A stretch of 26,597 nucleotides of DNA from DATMER01 sp035536935 (GTDB lineage: Bacteria; Acidobacteriota; Thermoanaerobaculia; Multivoradales; UBA5704). The notes below the pieces were generated by a model. The model had not been told where the DNA came from. It worked only from the letters and a program-made list of their open reading frames with translations, and did not search any database. Both the position numbers and the translations under genes were made by a program. Shown piece by piece: positions 8,545 through 16,244 of the stretch (the first letter of the stretch is position 1; the number at the start of each line of letters is the position of its first letter). The DNA lies in NCBI GenBank assembly GCA_035536935.1, contig DATLNC010000023.1:1-26597 (forward strand), read 5' to 3'.

Positions 8545-10345
8545 ACGTGGGATCGACCGCCAGCGCCCTCTCGTAGCACTCCGCAGCCTCCTGCATTCGT
8601 GCCTGCGCCGCCCGCACCTCCCCCAGGTAAAACCAGCCAGCCGCCAGGTTCGGCCGCAGCGCCACGGCGCGCTCCAGATGCACCGCGGCCTCCTCACGCG
8701 CGCCTTTCGCGGCGAGCAGCCGGCCCAGGTTGTACTCCCCCTCGGCCCGGCCGGAGCCCCGGGCCAGCGCGCTGCGCGTGAGGTCGATGGCCTCGTCCAG
8801 CTTGCCCTGGCCGGCCCGCGCCAGGGCAAGCCACTCCAGGACGAGGAGATCGTCCGGCCGGCGCTCCTTGAGCGCGGCGAGCGTGACCTCGGCCTCGGCG
8901 AAACGCCGCTGCTGGAGCTGCGCCTGCGCCAGATCGAGCCAGGGATCGGGCTCGGGCAGCCGGACCTCGGCCAGCTTCTTCTCCAGGAAGCGCGCCGCGT
9001 CGTGGCTTCCCGCGGCGCGGACCACGGCGGTGGCGCGATAGATCTCGGCGAGAGCCCCGGTAGGCCCCCCTTCCAGAATCCGCAGCTCGGTCAGGACCGG
9101 GTCCCGCTCAGCGCGCGGCGCCAGCAGCTCCGGCCCTCCCGGTCCACGCTGGATGCGGTGATCGGTCATCAACACCTGGACCACGTCCTGCGTCCGCCGC
9201 CTCGGCATGTGGCAGGAAGCGCAGTCAGTATTCTCGAGATGCCCCTCAGGAAGGCTCGCGTGACAGCCCCGGCAGGCGCTCCCCACGCGCACCTTCATCT
9301 CTTCCCTGGGCACGACCCGGTGGGGATCGTGGCAGTCGAGGCAGCCAATCCCTCCACTGCTCTCCAGGAAGCAACGGCTCTGGCGCAGCCGGTAAGCGTG
9401 ATGGTTGATCTCGAAGCGCTCCGACGGTGCCTGCCCCTCCTCCTCCACGTCGACCTGGACCAGGTAGCCGGACAGCGGCTCGCCCGCCAGATAGGAAAAA
9501 TCGCCGCGGCCGAACCGGCGCAGGCCCGGCAACACGACTGACGGCTGCAGATGGCAGGTCATGCAGACCTCGTCCTGCCGCGCCTTCGGCAGCCGGGCGG
9601 GATTGAAGATCGCGGCGCGGATCTCCACGGCCGGGCCGAGGCCTCCGGTCGCGAGCCAGACGTGCTCCGCCCCCGGACCGTGGCAGCGCTGGCAGCCCAA
9701 CCCTTCGGGAAGCTCGACTGGAAAGGCCTGCGGCATGCCCGGCGCATCGGCGCCCGCCGGCAGCTCGGGATAGGCGTCGTGACAGAACAGGCACTCCCTC
9801 CGCACCCGCCGCAGCACGCCTTCATGATCCGGCCGGTCGTAGCCGGGCGGCATCCCCCATCTCCTAGTCTGGGTGTACCAGGCGAGCGGAAGCTGGAACA
9901 TCTCTCCCGACGGCGTGCGGTAGAGGTAGGTCCGGGCGTTGTTGCCCGACCCCAGAATCCAATCGATCTCCTGTTCGAAGAGATGGATACGACCACCCGC
10001 CGCGTCCGTCTGCCAGCGGCGGAAGACCAGCCGCTCTCCCTGGCGGACGATCTGAAGGTGCTGCCGCGACGGCGCGTGGAAGAAGGGAGGGGCGGAGAAA
10101 TCCTCGATATCGGTCGAGGGCCGCGGACGGAAGAACGCCCGCGCCATTCCTTTGGCCCCGTAGGAATCGGCGATCTGCTTATGGCAGACGGCGCAGGCGC
10201 GGTCCTCGACATAGCCGGGCGCGGCGCCGCGGGTGACAGGGATCCGCAGCGCACCGAGATCGCGGGCGATCTGCTCGCTTGGCGGCAGGTGCGCGGCCTG
10301 GCTCAGGAGCAGGGCCGCCACGGGAAGAAGAGCGAACCTGGGCAT
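8498..10345 (-). CDS. Secreted seven-haem cytochrome c with C-terminal TPR repeats
   Basis: A 615-residue exported electron-transfer or redox-sensing protein. Residues 1-18 form a signal peptide. Seven CxxCH haem c sites are visible: 51-55, 185-189, 218-222, 261-265, 335-339, 358-362 and 375-379. The pattern resembles multihaem cytochrome c554/c' or NrfA-like families, with CHGPGAEH and CHDPH distal-His phrases. From about residue 440 the sequence becomes TPR repeats (AEAEVTLAALKERRPDDLLVL, EGEYNLGRLLAAKGAREEA, AAGWFYLGEVRAAQARMQEA), suggesting a periplasmic partner-binding tail. The start codon lies one base after the S41 protease stop (TGAGATG), so the two genes are translationally coupled. 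Substrate and redox partner cannot be told from sequence. Confidence 0.9.
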   Translation of the reverse strand: MPRFALLPVAALLLSQAAHLPPSEQIARDLGALRIPVTRGAAPGYVEDRACAVCHKQIADSYGAKGMARAFFRPRPSTDIEDFSAPPFFHAPSRQHLQIVRQGERLVFRRWQTDAAGGRIHLFEQEIDWILGSGNNARTYLYRTPSGEMFQLPLAWYTQTRRWGMPPGYDRPDHEGVLRRVRRECLFCHDAYPELPAGADAPGMPQAFPVELPEGLGCQRCHGPGAEHVWLATGGLGPAVEIRAAIFNPARLPKARQDEVCMTCHLQPSVVLPGLRRFGRGDFSYLAGEPLSGYLVQVDVEEEGQAPSERFEINHHAYRLRQSRCFLESSGGIGCLDCHDPHRVVPREEMKVRVGSACRGCHASLPEGHLENTDCASCHMPRRRTQDVVQVLMTDHRIQRGPGGPELLAPRAERDPVLTELRILEGGPTGALAEIYRATAVVRAAGSHDAARFLEKKLAEVRLPEPDPWLDLAQAQLQQRRFAEAEVTLAALKERRPDDLLVLEWLALARAGQGKLDEAIDLTRSALARGSGRAEGEYNLGRLLAAKGAREEAAVHLERAVALRPNLAAGWFYLGEVRAAQARMQEAAECYERALAVDPTFTRAAEALRTSAEPR

Positions 10346-10346
10346 C

Positions 10347-12593
10347 TCACTCGCTCACGATTTCGATCCCCTTCTCCAGCACCTCGTCCTTCCCCTGACG
10401 CACGCCCTCGATCGTCGGCGTGACTGGCACGGTCGGCAGAATGCCGATGCCGTGGTGCTGCGAGCCGTCGTGCTTGAGCACCTTCATTCCCGTCCAGAAA
10501 AACGAGTAACCGCCGGGGAGGTCGAACGGGTTGATGTTGCCGTTCGTGCCCGCGGTGGGACTGCCCACGATCTCGGCCAGCTTGTAGTGCTCGACCATCC
10601 CCATGTAGGTCTCGGCATAGCTGATCGCGCGGCCGTCGGTCAGGAACGCCACCTTTCCCCGGATGCGCGGCTCCCGGGGCTCCAGGGACCAGTTGGAGGA
10701 TTGGAACTCCATTCCCTGGCGGTCGGGACGCCTCACGATGGGAACGTTCCATTGGGCGCTGGTGATAGGCGTGTCCGTCAGGTGCTGCAGGACCACGGGC
10801 GAGAGCTTGCCCGGATAGCCGCGGAGATCGAAGATCACTCCTTTCGCCGCGGCCAGCTTGGCCACGGCGTTGTTGAAGTCCTTGTCGTCGATGCGGCCGA
10901 TATCCACGTACCAGATGCCGGGACGGATCTCGGCGATCTTCTCCGGCCGGAGCTCGTCCGGGAAGGGAAACTTGATCTCATAGGGCAGGGAGACCTCGTA
11001 CGGCTCACCCGTGGCAGGCTGGATCTTAAGCTTGACCGTCTTCCCGATGAGACCCCGGCTGAGGCGGTTCACCGCGCTCCAGCGGCGCCACTGCGGCGTC
11101 GCGCCCGAGGTGAGCCGCTCGCGTTTCGCGACGGCTTCGGCCGCGGGCACGCCGTCGAGAGACAGGATGACGTCCCCGGGACGGATCCTGTCCGCCTTGC
11201 CGTCCACGACCGCTAAGACCGTGAGACTGTCCTCGATCCAGCGCAGGACGAGCGGCACGGAAGCGAACTTCTCCCAACTTTGCGTCGCGAGACCCACGTT
11301 GCCGTGGCCGTCGTGGAGCTGGGCCACGAGCAGCCGCAGCGTATCGAGGAAGGCCACCTCGTCGCGGTCGGCGGCCGCGGCGGTCAGCGCGTCGCGCAAG
11401 GCCGCGGGCCAGTCGGTCTGGACCACGTCGAAATACGGGTAGAAGTGCTGGAACACGTTCCAGGCGAGCGCCACGTCCGCCAGCCGGGTGGCGCGGTCGT
11501 TGCCGGACGGCTGCCATCCGTTGGTCGCCGGAGGCGTCCACCCATGGGACGCGGGCACGGTCTTGCCCTTCCCGTCCAGATAGAGCGTGAGCGGAACGCG
11601 GCAGGAGACGCCGCCTCCCAGGTCCGCCTCGAAGACCTCGGCCGGCGGGGGGAGCGTCGGCGGCGCGGACGCCTTGCCGGCGAGCGACACGCAGCCGCCT
11701 TCGCGGCAGCTCGCCGCGAGCGCGACCTCGAAGCCGGAGCTCGCCTTCTCGTTCCAGCTCCAATCCGCGGGCCGCCCCTTGTTCTCCGGGTGCTCCTGGT
11801 CGAACCCCGGGTTCTTCAGGGGGATGGCCTCCCATGTCCCATCCGGGCGGGCGGCCTCGAGCACGGCGTTCTCGAACCACGCGCGCCCACCGCCCTGGAG
11901 AGCGACGCCCACGTAGAAGCTCGTGACGGTCTCCTCCAGGTTCCCGACGAGCTCGACCTCCTGCCAGTCGGTGCCGCGGTACGGCTTGTCCTTCATGTCC
12001 ATCGACATCTCGTCGCCGTCCTCGTTCCACCCCTGCGTCCACAGCCCGGCCCCGCCGCGCTGGCCGAACCCTTCGGTGCGGAGCCAGGCCCGGAAACGGA
12101 CCTTCCGTCCGGCCACGAGCTTGGGCTCGATCTCCTGCGTCAGATTGGCGACGTCGTCGAGAAGAGGCGTCTTGCTGTCGATCCGCCGGCTCTTGTAGAG
12201 GGACCGCGGGCTCCCCATCCACACGCCCAGGTGATGCCAGGCGATGATCCCCGGGTCCTTTCCGGCAGGCATCAGCGCGCGAAGCAGCTCAGGGGCCGTG
12301 CCCGTAGGAAACACCTGGACCGTAGGTGCCACGGGCCGGAAGAGCTCCTCGAGCCTCCGCGCGAGAGCCTCGGGGCTCTTCGCCGCCTCCACTTCCTTGA
12401 CGGCATGGATGGCAAAGGCGTTCCAGTTCGTATCCGCCGCCGCGTCGCTGGGATGGAAGTACCGGACGTATCCCAACAACCGCGTGAAAGCGACCAGGTT
12501 GTCGAGCCCGCGGCCTTCGAGAGGCTGAGCCGACGCCGGCGCCACGGAGAGACAGACGATCAGGAGGAGGCAAAGACGGGCGACCCTGGGCAC
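10347..12593 (-). CDS. Secreted S41 (tricorn/C-terminal processing) protease with PDZ domain
   Basis: A 748-residue exported serine protease. The frame runs up to an ATG at 12668, but the GTG at 12593 is preferred. It has AAAGGAG five bases upstream, gives a clean signal peptide ending in ASA-QP at about residue 22, and avoids overlap with the divergent gene. Residues 30-110 are the N-terminal helical domain usual in this S41 subgroup (FTRLLGYVRYFHPSD). Residues 130-290 resemble a carbohydrate-binding or jelly-roll module. LHDGHGNVG (426-434) and a PDZ-like segment (about 445-540) follow. The catalytic core has VIFDLRGYPG, the nucleophile Ser658 in DGRAISYAE, and GSPTAGTNG. The cytochrome-TPR gene follows one base after the stop. 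The pairing suggests a joint periplasmic role, but the substrate is unknown. Confidence 0.88.
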   Translation of the reverse strand: MPRVARLCLLLIVCLSVAPASAQPLEGRGLDNLVAFTRLLGYVRYFHPSDAAADTNWNAFAIHAVKEVEAAKSPEALARRLEELFRPVAPTVQVFPTGTAPELLRALMPAGKDPGIIAWHHLGVWMGSPRSLYKSRRIDSKTPLLDDVANLTQEIEPKLVAGRKVRFRAWLRTEGFGQRGGAGLWTQGWNEDGDEMSMDMKDKPYRGTDWQEVELVGNLEETVTSFYVGVALQGGGRAWFENAVLEAARPDGTWEAIPLKNPGFDQEHPENKGRPADWSWNEKASSGFEVALAASCREGGCVSLAGKASAPPTLPPPAEVFEADLGGGVSCRVPLTLYLDGKGKTVPASHGWTPPATNGWQPSGNDRATRLADVALAWNVFQHFYPYFDVVQTDWPAALRDALTAAAADRDEVAFLDTLRLLVAQLHDGHGNVGLATQSWEKFASVPLVLRWIEDSLTVLAVVDGKADRIRPGDVILSLDGVPAAEAVAKRERLTSGATPQWRRWSAVNRLSRGLIGKTVKLKIQPATGEPYEVSLPYEIKFPFPDELRPEKIAEIRPGIWYVDIGRIDDKDFNNAVAKLAAAKGVIFDLRGYPGKLSPVVLQHLTDTPITSAQWNVPIVRRPDRQGMEFQSSNWSLEPREPRIRGKVAFLTDGRAISYAETYMGMVEHYKLAEIVGSPTAGTNGNINPFDLPGGYSFFWTGMKVLKHDGSQHHGIGILPTVPVTPTIEGVRQGKDEVLEKGIEIVSE

Positions 12594-12598
12594 GAAAG

Positions 12599-12605
12599 CT
12601 CCTTT
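12599..12605 (-). promoter_or_regulatory. Shine-Dalgarno deciding the GTG start of the S41 protease
   Basis: AAAGGAG on the minus strand is five bases from the GTG at 12593. It selects this start over the upstream ATG at 12668. Confidence 0.75.
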
Positions 12606-12621
12606 CGACAGTGCTGCCGCG

Positions 12622-12627
12622 AGGATA
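12622..12627 (-). promoter_or_regulatory. Putative -10 element of the S41 protease-cytochrome operon
   Basis: TATCCT on the minus strand, identical to the hexamer in front of hemE, lies 28 bases upstream of the GTG. This leaves a short leader that contains the Shine-Dalgarno. No clear -35. Confidence 0.3.
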
Positions 12628-12652
12628 GCAGAGGCCTTTCCAGGAAAAGAGA

Positions 12653-12658
12653 TACGCT
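12653..12658 (+). promoter_or_regulatory. Putative -10 element (leaderless) of the five-gene operon
   Basis: TACGCT ends 8 bases before the ATG at 12667, in the 73-base divergent spacer. No Shine-Dalgarno lies at normal distance. Confidence 0.33.
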
Positions 12659-12666
12659 CGCGCCGC

Positions 12667-13920
12667 ATGGAAAAGCCTTTCCTCGACTACGGCGGCGGCG
12701 CGCTTTGCATGGAGGGAGTGCCGCTCGCGGAGCTCGCCGAACGGCTCGGCACTCCCTTCTTCCTGATGAGCGAATCCCGCCTGCGGGCCAATTACCAGGC
12801 ACTGGAGCGGGGGCTCGCCGCGGCAGGGCCGGGGACGATCCTGCGTTACTGCGCCAAGACCAACCGGGAGGCCGCCGTGCTCGAAGCCATGAGCGCCCTC
12901 GGCAGCCATCTGCTGGCGAGCCATGCCGCCGAGGCGGCCCTCGCGGTCCGCTGCGGCTTTCCGCCCGAGCGGATCGCCTACGCGCGCCCCGTGGTCACGC
13001 CGGAGGAGCTGGACGCGGCGCTCGGCCTCGGGATCCCGCTCTTCCACGTCCACCATCCGGACGACCTGACGAAGCTCGAAGCGGCCGCGGCCCGCGCCGG
13101 CCGGCCTGTCCGGGTCTCGTTCCGGCTGCGGGGCACAGCGGGCCTCTCCCCCCTCGGACGGCTCAACCGGAGGCTGGGGCTCGACCCGGATGAGATCGTC
13201 GAGGCCGCGAAGCGGGCCGCGGCGTCACCCTGGCTGGAGCCGGCGGCGTTGAACTTCTATCTGGGCACGCAGCAGTCGTCGCTCGACGGCTTCACCCGTG
13301 TCTTCCGAGGAGTCCTGGACCTCCTGAAGCGCCTGCCGACAATCCGTGAAGTCAACCTGGGCGGCGGCATTCCTTCGCCTACTCTGAAGCGGGTGGGGCC
13401 TCGCCATGTGCTTGGACGGCTACGGGACCGTCTCGCCTCTTCCTCAGGAAACCTGGAGGCGTTCGCCGCCAGATTGGGAGCGCGCTTCCGCGAGCTGGCC
13501 GATTCGGATCTGCCGGTTCTCGCGGCCGAGCCGGGACGGGCAATCGTGGGAGACGCGGCAGTGCTCGTGACCCGCGTCCGGGCGATCCGCGGGAGCTGGC
13601 TCTTCCTGGACGCGAGCCGCAACCATCTGCCCGAGTCGCCTTTGCTCTTCGCCCGGCGCATCCTTCCCCTCTCCGAAGGAAAGGGAGAGGAGCGCTTCTG
13701 GAACCTTTCCGGCTGCACCTTGAACACCCTCGACGTGCTCGACATGCACCGCCGCCTGCCGCCGCTCGCGCCCGGCGGCGGCATTGCCTTCTGTGACGCG
13801 GGGGCTTACTCGATCTCCCGCGCCAGCTCCTACGCGGGGCTCTCGCCGGCAGTCTACCTCCTGGAAGAATCCGGGACGGTGCGGCTGGTCCGGCGGGCGG
13901 CAGGCGTGGAGGATCTCTGA
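12667..13920 (+). CDS. Fold-III PLP-dependent decarboxylase (DAP/ornithine decarboxylase-like)
   Basis: A 417-residue alanine-racemase-fold PLP enzyme of the LysA/ODC superfamily. Visible elements are RYCAKTN with the PLP Lys64 (equivalent to YAVKAN), LGGGIP (231-236) and EPGRAIVGDA (288-297) for phosphate binding, Cys350 with Asp356 near the substrate pocket, and DAGAYSISRASSYAG at the C-terminus. Differences from true LysA argue for another substrate: the HIGSQ-type segment reads FYLGTQ, the Cys-to-Asp spacing is changed, and it heads an SDR-methyltransferase-oxygenase-glycosyltransferase operon rather than lysine genes. LysA-like relatives are known from polysaccharide and natural-product loci. 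The stop overlaps the next gene's apparent start as CTGA. Confidence 0.85.
   Translation: MEKPFLDYGGGALCMEGVPLAELAERLGTPFFLMSESRLRANYQALERGLAAAGPGTILRYCAKTNREAAVLEAMSALGSHLLASHAAEAALAVRCGFPPERIAYARPVVTPEELDAALGLGIPLFHVHHPDDLTKLEAAAARAGRPVRVSFRLRGTAGLSPLGRLNRRLGLDPDEIVEAAKRAAASPWLEPAALNFYLGTQQSSLDGFTRVFRGVLDLLKRLPTIREVNLGGGIPSPTLKRVGPRHVLGRLRDRLASSSGNLEAFAARLGARFRELADSDLPVLAAEPGRAIVGDAAVLVTRVRAIRGSWLFLDASRNHLPESPLLFARRILPLSEGKGEERFWNLSGCTLNTLDVLDMHRRLPPLAPGGGIAFCDAGAYSISRASSYAGLSPAVYLLEESGTVRLVRRAAGVEDL
13908..13912 (+). promoter_or_regulatory. Shine-Dalgarno in front of a CTG start
   Basis: GGAGG sits four bases upstream of the CTG at 13917, inside the last codons of the PLP decarboxylase gene. 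It supports translation initiation just there, although the spacing is slightly short. Confidence 0.5.
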
Positions 13921-14798
13921 GAGCCCTGGTCACCGGCGCCTCCGGTTTCCTCGGACGTCACCTGGTACGGGCTCTTCGCGACGCAGGCCGCGAGGTCGTG
14001 GCCCTCTCCATTCGCGATCCGTCCTCATACATTCCGCTGCTCGCGGCCGGGGACTCGGTCTTCCACCTCGCCGCCGTCCGCAACCATCCCCGAGTCCAGG
14101 TCCGCGACATGGAAGAAGTCAACGTCCGCGCCACGATCGAGCTGGCCCGACGATCCCTGGAAGCGGGAGTGGGGCGGTTCGTCCATGTCTCGACGGCCTT
14201 TCAGGAGGCCTTCGGCGCCTACGCGGATTCCAAGGCGCGCGCCGTCCGGGAAATCCGGAAGCTCGAAGGATTGCAGGCGGTCATTGTCTGCCCGACGATC
14301 ATCTTCGGTCCGGATGATCCTTCCCACCCCAACCGAATCACTTCCGAGATCCGCCGCCTCCTGCGCCAGCGCGTCTTGCTGGTCCTGGCGGGCGGCAGGC
14401 AGGCGCGCAACCTGGTTCATGTGGACGACGTGGTCCGCGGCCTCCTGGCTGCCGAGCGGCGCGGAGGCGTGGGAGAGGAGTACGTGCCGGGCGGCGAAGA
14501 GATCGCGCCTCGGGACTTCGGCGGGCTCGTCCTTGCGCTCGCCGGCCTCCGGCCTCTCGCCACGCTCTCGCTGCCCGCCGGACCGGCGCTCGCCGCGGCG
14601 CGGATCGCCGACAGATGGAGGAAATTCGACGCGGGGAGCGGATATGCTACGGCCGTCCAAATCCTGCTGCGCGAGTGGCGCTTCAGCTCCGATAGAGCGA
14701 GGCAGGATCTGGAATATCGCCCCCGGCCTCTGGCAGAGGGGTTATCTCTTACGATCGAATGGTTGAGGGCATCAGATGGATGTTCTGAGGTGGGATGA
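13917..14798 (+). CDS. Extended SDR: NAD(P)-dependent epimerase/dehydratase, apparent CTG start
   Basis: A 293-residue nucleotide-sugar-type epimerase, dehydratase or reductase. If initiated at the CTG at 13917, the protein begins like a typical member with the Rossmann motif TGASGFLG at residues 6-13. The first conventional start in frame, GTG at 13998, would delete that motif. No ATG, GTG or TTG exists in frame between the motif and the upstream gene body. Further motifs are VFHLAAV (48-54), HVSTAF (90-95), the catalytic pair Tyr102 and Lys106 (YADSK), CPTIIFGP and RNLVHVDDVV. CTG overlaps the upstream stop as CTGA, the same geometry as ATGA and TTGA elsewhere here, and GGAGG precedes it. 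The C-terminus overlaps the methyltransferase gene by 23 bases. The substrate is unknown. Confidence 0.8.
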   Translation: MRALVTGASGFLGRHLVRALRDAGREVVALSIRDPSSYIPLLAAGDSVFHLAAVRNHPRVQVRDMEEVNVRATIELARRSLEAGVGRFVHVSTAFQEAFGAYADSKARAVREIRKLEGLQAVIVCPTIIFGPDDPSHPNRITSEIRRLLRQRVLLVLAGGRQARNLVHVDDVVRGLLAAERRGGVGEEYVPGGEEIAPRDFGGLVLALAGLRPLATLSLPAGPALAAARIADRWRKFDAGSGYATAVQILLREWRFSSDRARQDLEYRPRPLAEGLSLTIEWLRASDGCSEVG

Positions 14799-15597
14799 AG
14801 CAACCCGGGACCTGCGCGAGCAGCAGCGCCGGGATTGGGATCGGATCGCCGCGTCGGTGCGCGATTTCCACGCCGCGCCGAGCACTTTGTACTACCGCCG
14901 CTGTGAGATCGCCCTCTTGGAGCGCTCCCTCGGGAGCCTGCGGGGCAAGCGCGTGCTCAAGCTGGACCTCTGGAACGAGGCGTTCAACACGCGGATCCTC
15001 GACTGGATGCGCGAGCAGGGGGCAGAGGTGGTGGGGCTCGACATCTCCCGCGTGGTTGCCTTCCGGGCGCGCCGCAACGCCCGATCGACCCCCTCGAATA
15101 CCCATGCGCCGGCCCTGCTGCGCGCCGACATCCGCGAGCTGCCCTTCGCTGCCGGCTCCTTCGACGCGGTCTACACGATGGGGACCATCGAGCACATCGA
15201 CGAGTACCGCGAGGCGATCCGCGAAGTCCACCGCGTGCTCAAGCCGGGAGGCCGGGCGGTGATCGGCGTGCCGCACAAATGGGACCTCTTCCTGCGTCCG
15301 CTCATGGTCCGGGTCCTCGACGCCTTCGGCCAGTACCTCTACGCGCCGGAAAAGTCGTTCAGCGCCGGGGAGCTGCGCCGCGACGTCGAGCAGACCGGCC
15401 TGAAGGTGGTCGAGCGCACCGGCATCCTCACCCTGCCGGGGCTCCTGCGCATGGCCGACCTCTTCTTCTATACCCGGGACATCCCTCTCTACCGGTTGAG
15501 CCCGCTCTTCCTCGCACCCTTCCAGTACCTGGAGACGCGCTGGCGCTGGCCGGGCCGCTTCGGTTATCTCCTGACGGTCGTGGCCGATAAGCCCTGA
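14776..15597 (+). CDS. Class I SAM-dependent methyltransferase with unusual motif I
   Basis: A 273-residue cytosolic methyltransferase. The post-motif region is canonical: VVGLDISR (motif II), LLRADIRELPFAAGSFDAVYTMGTIEHI (motif III/IV region) and EVHRVLKPGGRAVIGVPHK (motif V/VI). However, motif I, normally LDxGxGxG, reads VLKLDLWNEAFNT (about residues 60-72). A conserved Asp-Leu-Trp-Asn-Glu-Ala takes the place of the glycine loop. The C-terminal 80 residues are aromatic-rich (ADLFFYTRDIPLYRLSPLF) and might contact a membrane or a large substrate. The ATG at 14776 has GAGGG six bases upstream and lies inside the 3' end of the SDR gene. The stop overlaps the next ATG as TGATG. The acceptor is unknown. 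Confidence 0.83.
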   Translation: MDVLRWDEATRDLREQQRRDWDRIAASVRDFHAAPSTLYYRRCEIALLERSLGSLRGKRVLKLDLWNEAFNTRILDWMREQGAEVVGLDISRVVAFRARRNARSTPSNTHAPALLRADIRELPFAAGSFDAVYTMGTIEHIDEYREAIREVHRVLKPGGRAVIGVPHKWDLFLRPLMVRVLDAFGQYLYAPEKSFSAGELRRDVEQTGLKVVERTGILTLPGLLRMADLFFYTRDIPLYRLSPLFLAPFQYLETRWRWPGRFGYLLTVVADKP

Positions 15598-16244
15598 TGA
15601 TGAGGGGAATGGAAGCCTACCGCCACGTGCCGGGCTTTCTCTCCGAAGAGGAGCTGAGCCGGCTCGCCCTTCTGATCGGCGACCATGAGGATCTGTACAC
15701 CGAGGTGCACGGCCGGGGCGGTCTGGGGCCGCGCTACCGGGTGATCGACGGCGACCAGATCCACCGGAAGCTGCCCGAGGTGGAAGCGATCGGCGACCGG
15801 TGGGTGCGGCCGCTGGTCGAGGAGTTCGCGGGCGAGGCCTTGCGCCCCTTCGGCAGCTCCAAGCGGTCCATGCGGATTCAGGCCTACGAGCGGCGGGAGC
15901 ACGGCTTCCGCTGGCACCTGGACGGCCATCCCTACGTGGCCCTGGTGACGATCAAGAACACCAACGGCGGCCAGACGCAGTTCATCTCGCCCGGCTTCAC
16001 CCGGTTCCTGCGCTTCCTGCTCTACCCCCTCTACGCGTTCCCCCAGGTCTTCTCGATCTTCCCGCGGAGCGCCGTCACCGCCCAGGCCGGGGACCTGCTC
16101 GTGATGCGCGGAACCCGCGCGCTCCATCGCGGGATCACGCTCTCGGATCAAGGGGAGCGCATTCTGATCGCCTACACCTTCGACTCTCCAGGCAAGAAGC
16201 CGAATCCTCTGCGCGATTGGATCGCCCGCCGGCTGAACTATTGA
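15597..16244 (+). CDS. 2-oxoglutarate/Fe(II)-dependent oxygenase (prolyl-4-hydroxylase-like)
   Basis: A 215-residue double-stranded-beta-helix oxygenase expected to hydroxylate a substrate using 2-oxoglutarate and O2. The iron triad is visible as His107-x-Asp109 (WHLDGHPY) and His177 (ALHRGI). Arg188 in GERILIAYTF sits where the 2-oxoglutarate carboxylate is bound. N-terminal YRHVPGFLSEEEL is the usual entry phrase of P4H-like proteins. Two consecutive ATGs (15597, 15600) make the exact start uncertain. The first overlaps the methyltransferase stop (TGATG). The stop overlaps the TTG start of the glycosyltransferase. Its place between a methyltransferase and a glycosyltransferase suggests it tailors the operon's product. 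Confidence 0.8.
   Translation: MMRGMEAYRHVPGFLSEEELSRLALLIGDHEDLYTEVHGRGGLGPRYRVIDGDQIHRKLPEVEAIGDRWVRPLVEEFAGEALRPFGSSKRSMRIQAYERREHGFRWHLDGHPYVALVTIKNTNGGQTQFISPGFTRFLRFLLYPLYAFPQVFSIFPRSAVTAQAGDLLVMRGTRALHRGITLSDQGERILIAYTFDSPGKKPNPLRDWIARRLNY

Noticed and set aside
5565..8576. Plus-strand 1003-codon open frame
   Set aside because: A long His/Arg-rich antisense shadow of the FHA/AAA+ regulator continuing out of frame through hemE.
13998..14798. SDR gene starting at the GTG at 13998
   Set aside because: It would remove the NAD-binding TGASGFLG motif that is encoded in frame immediately upstream.
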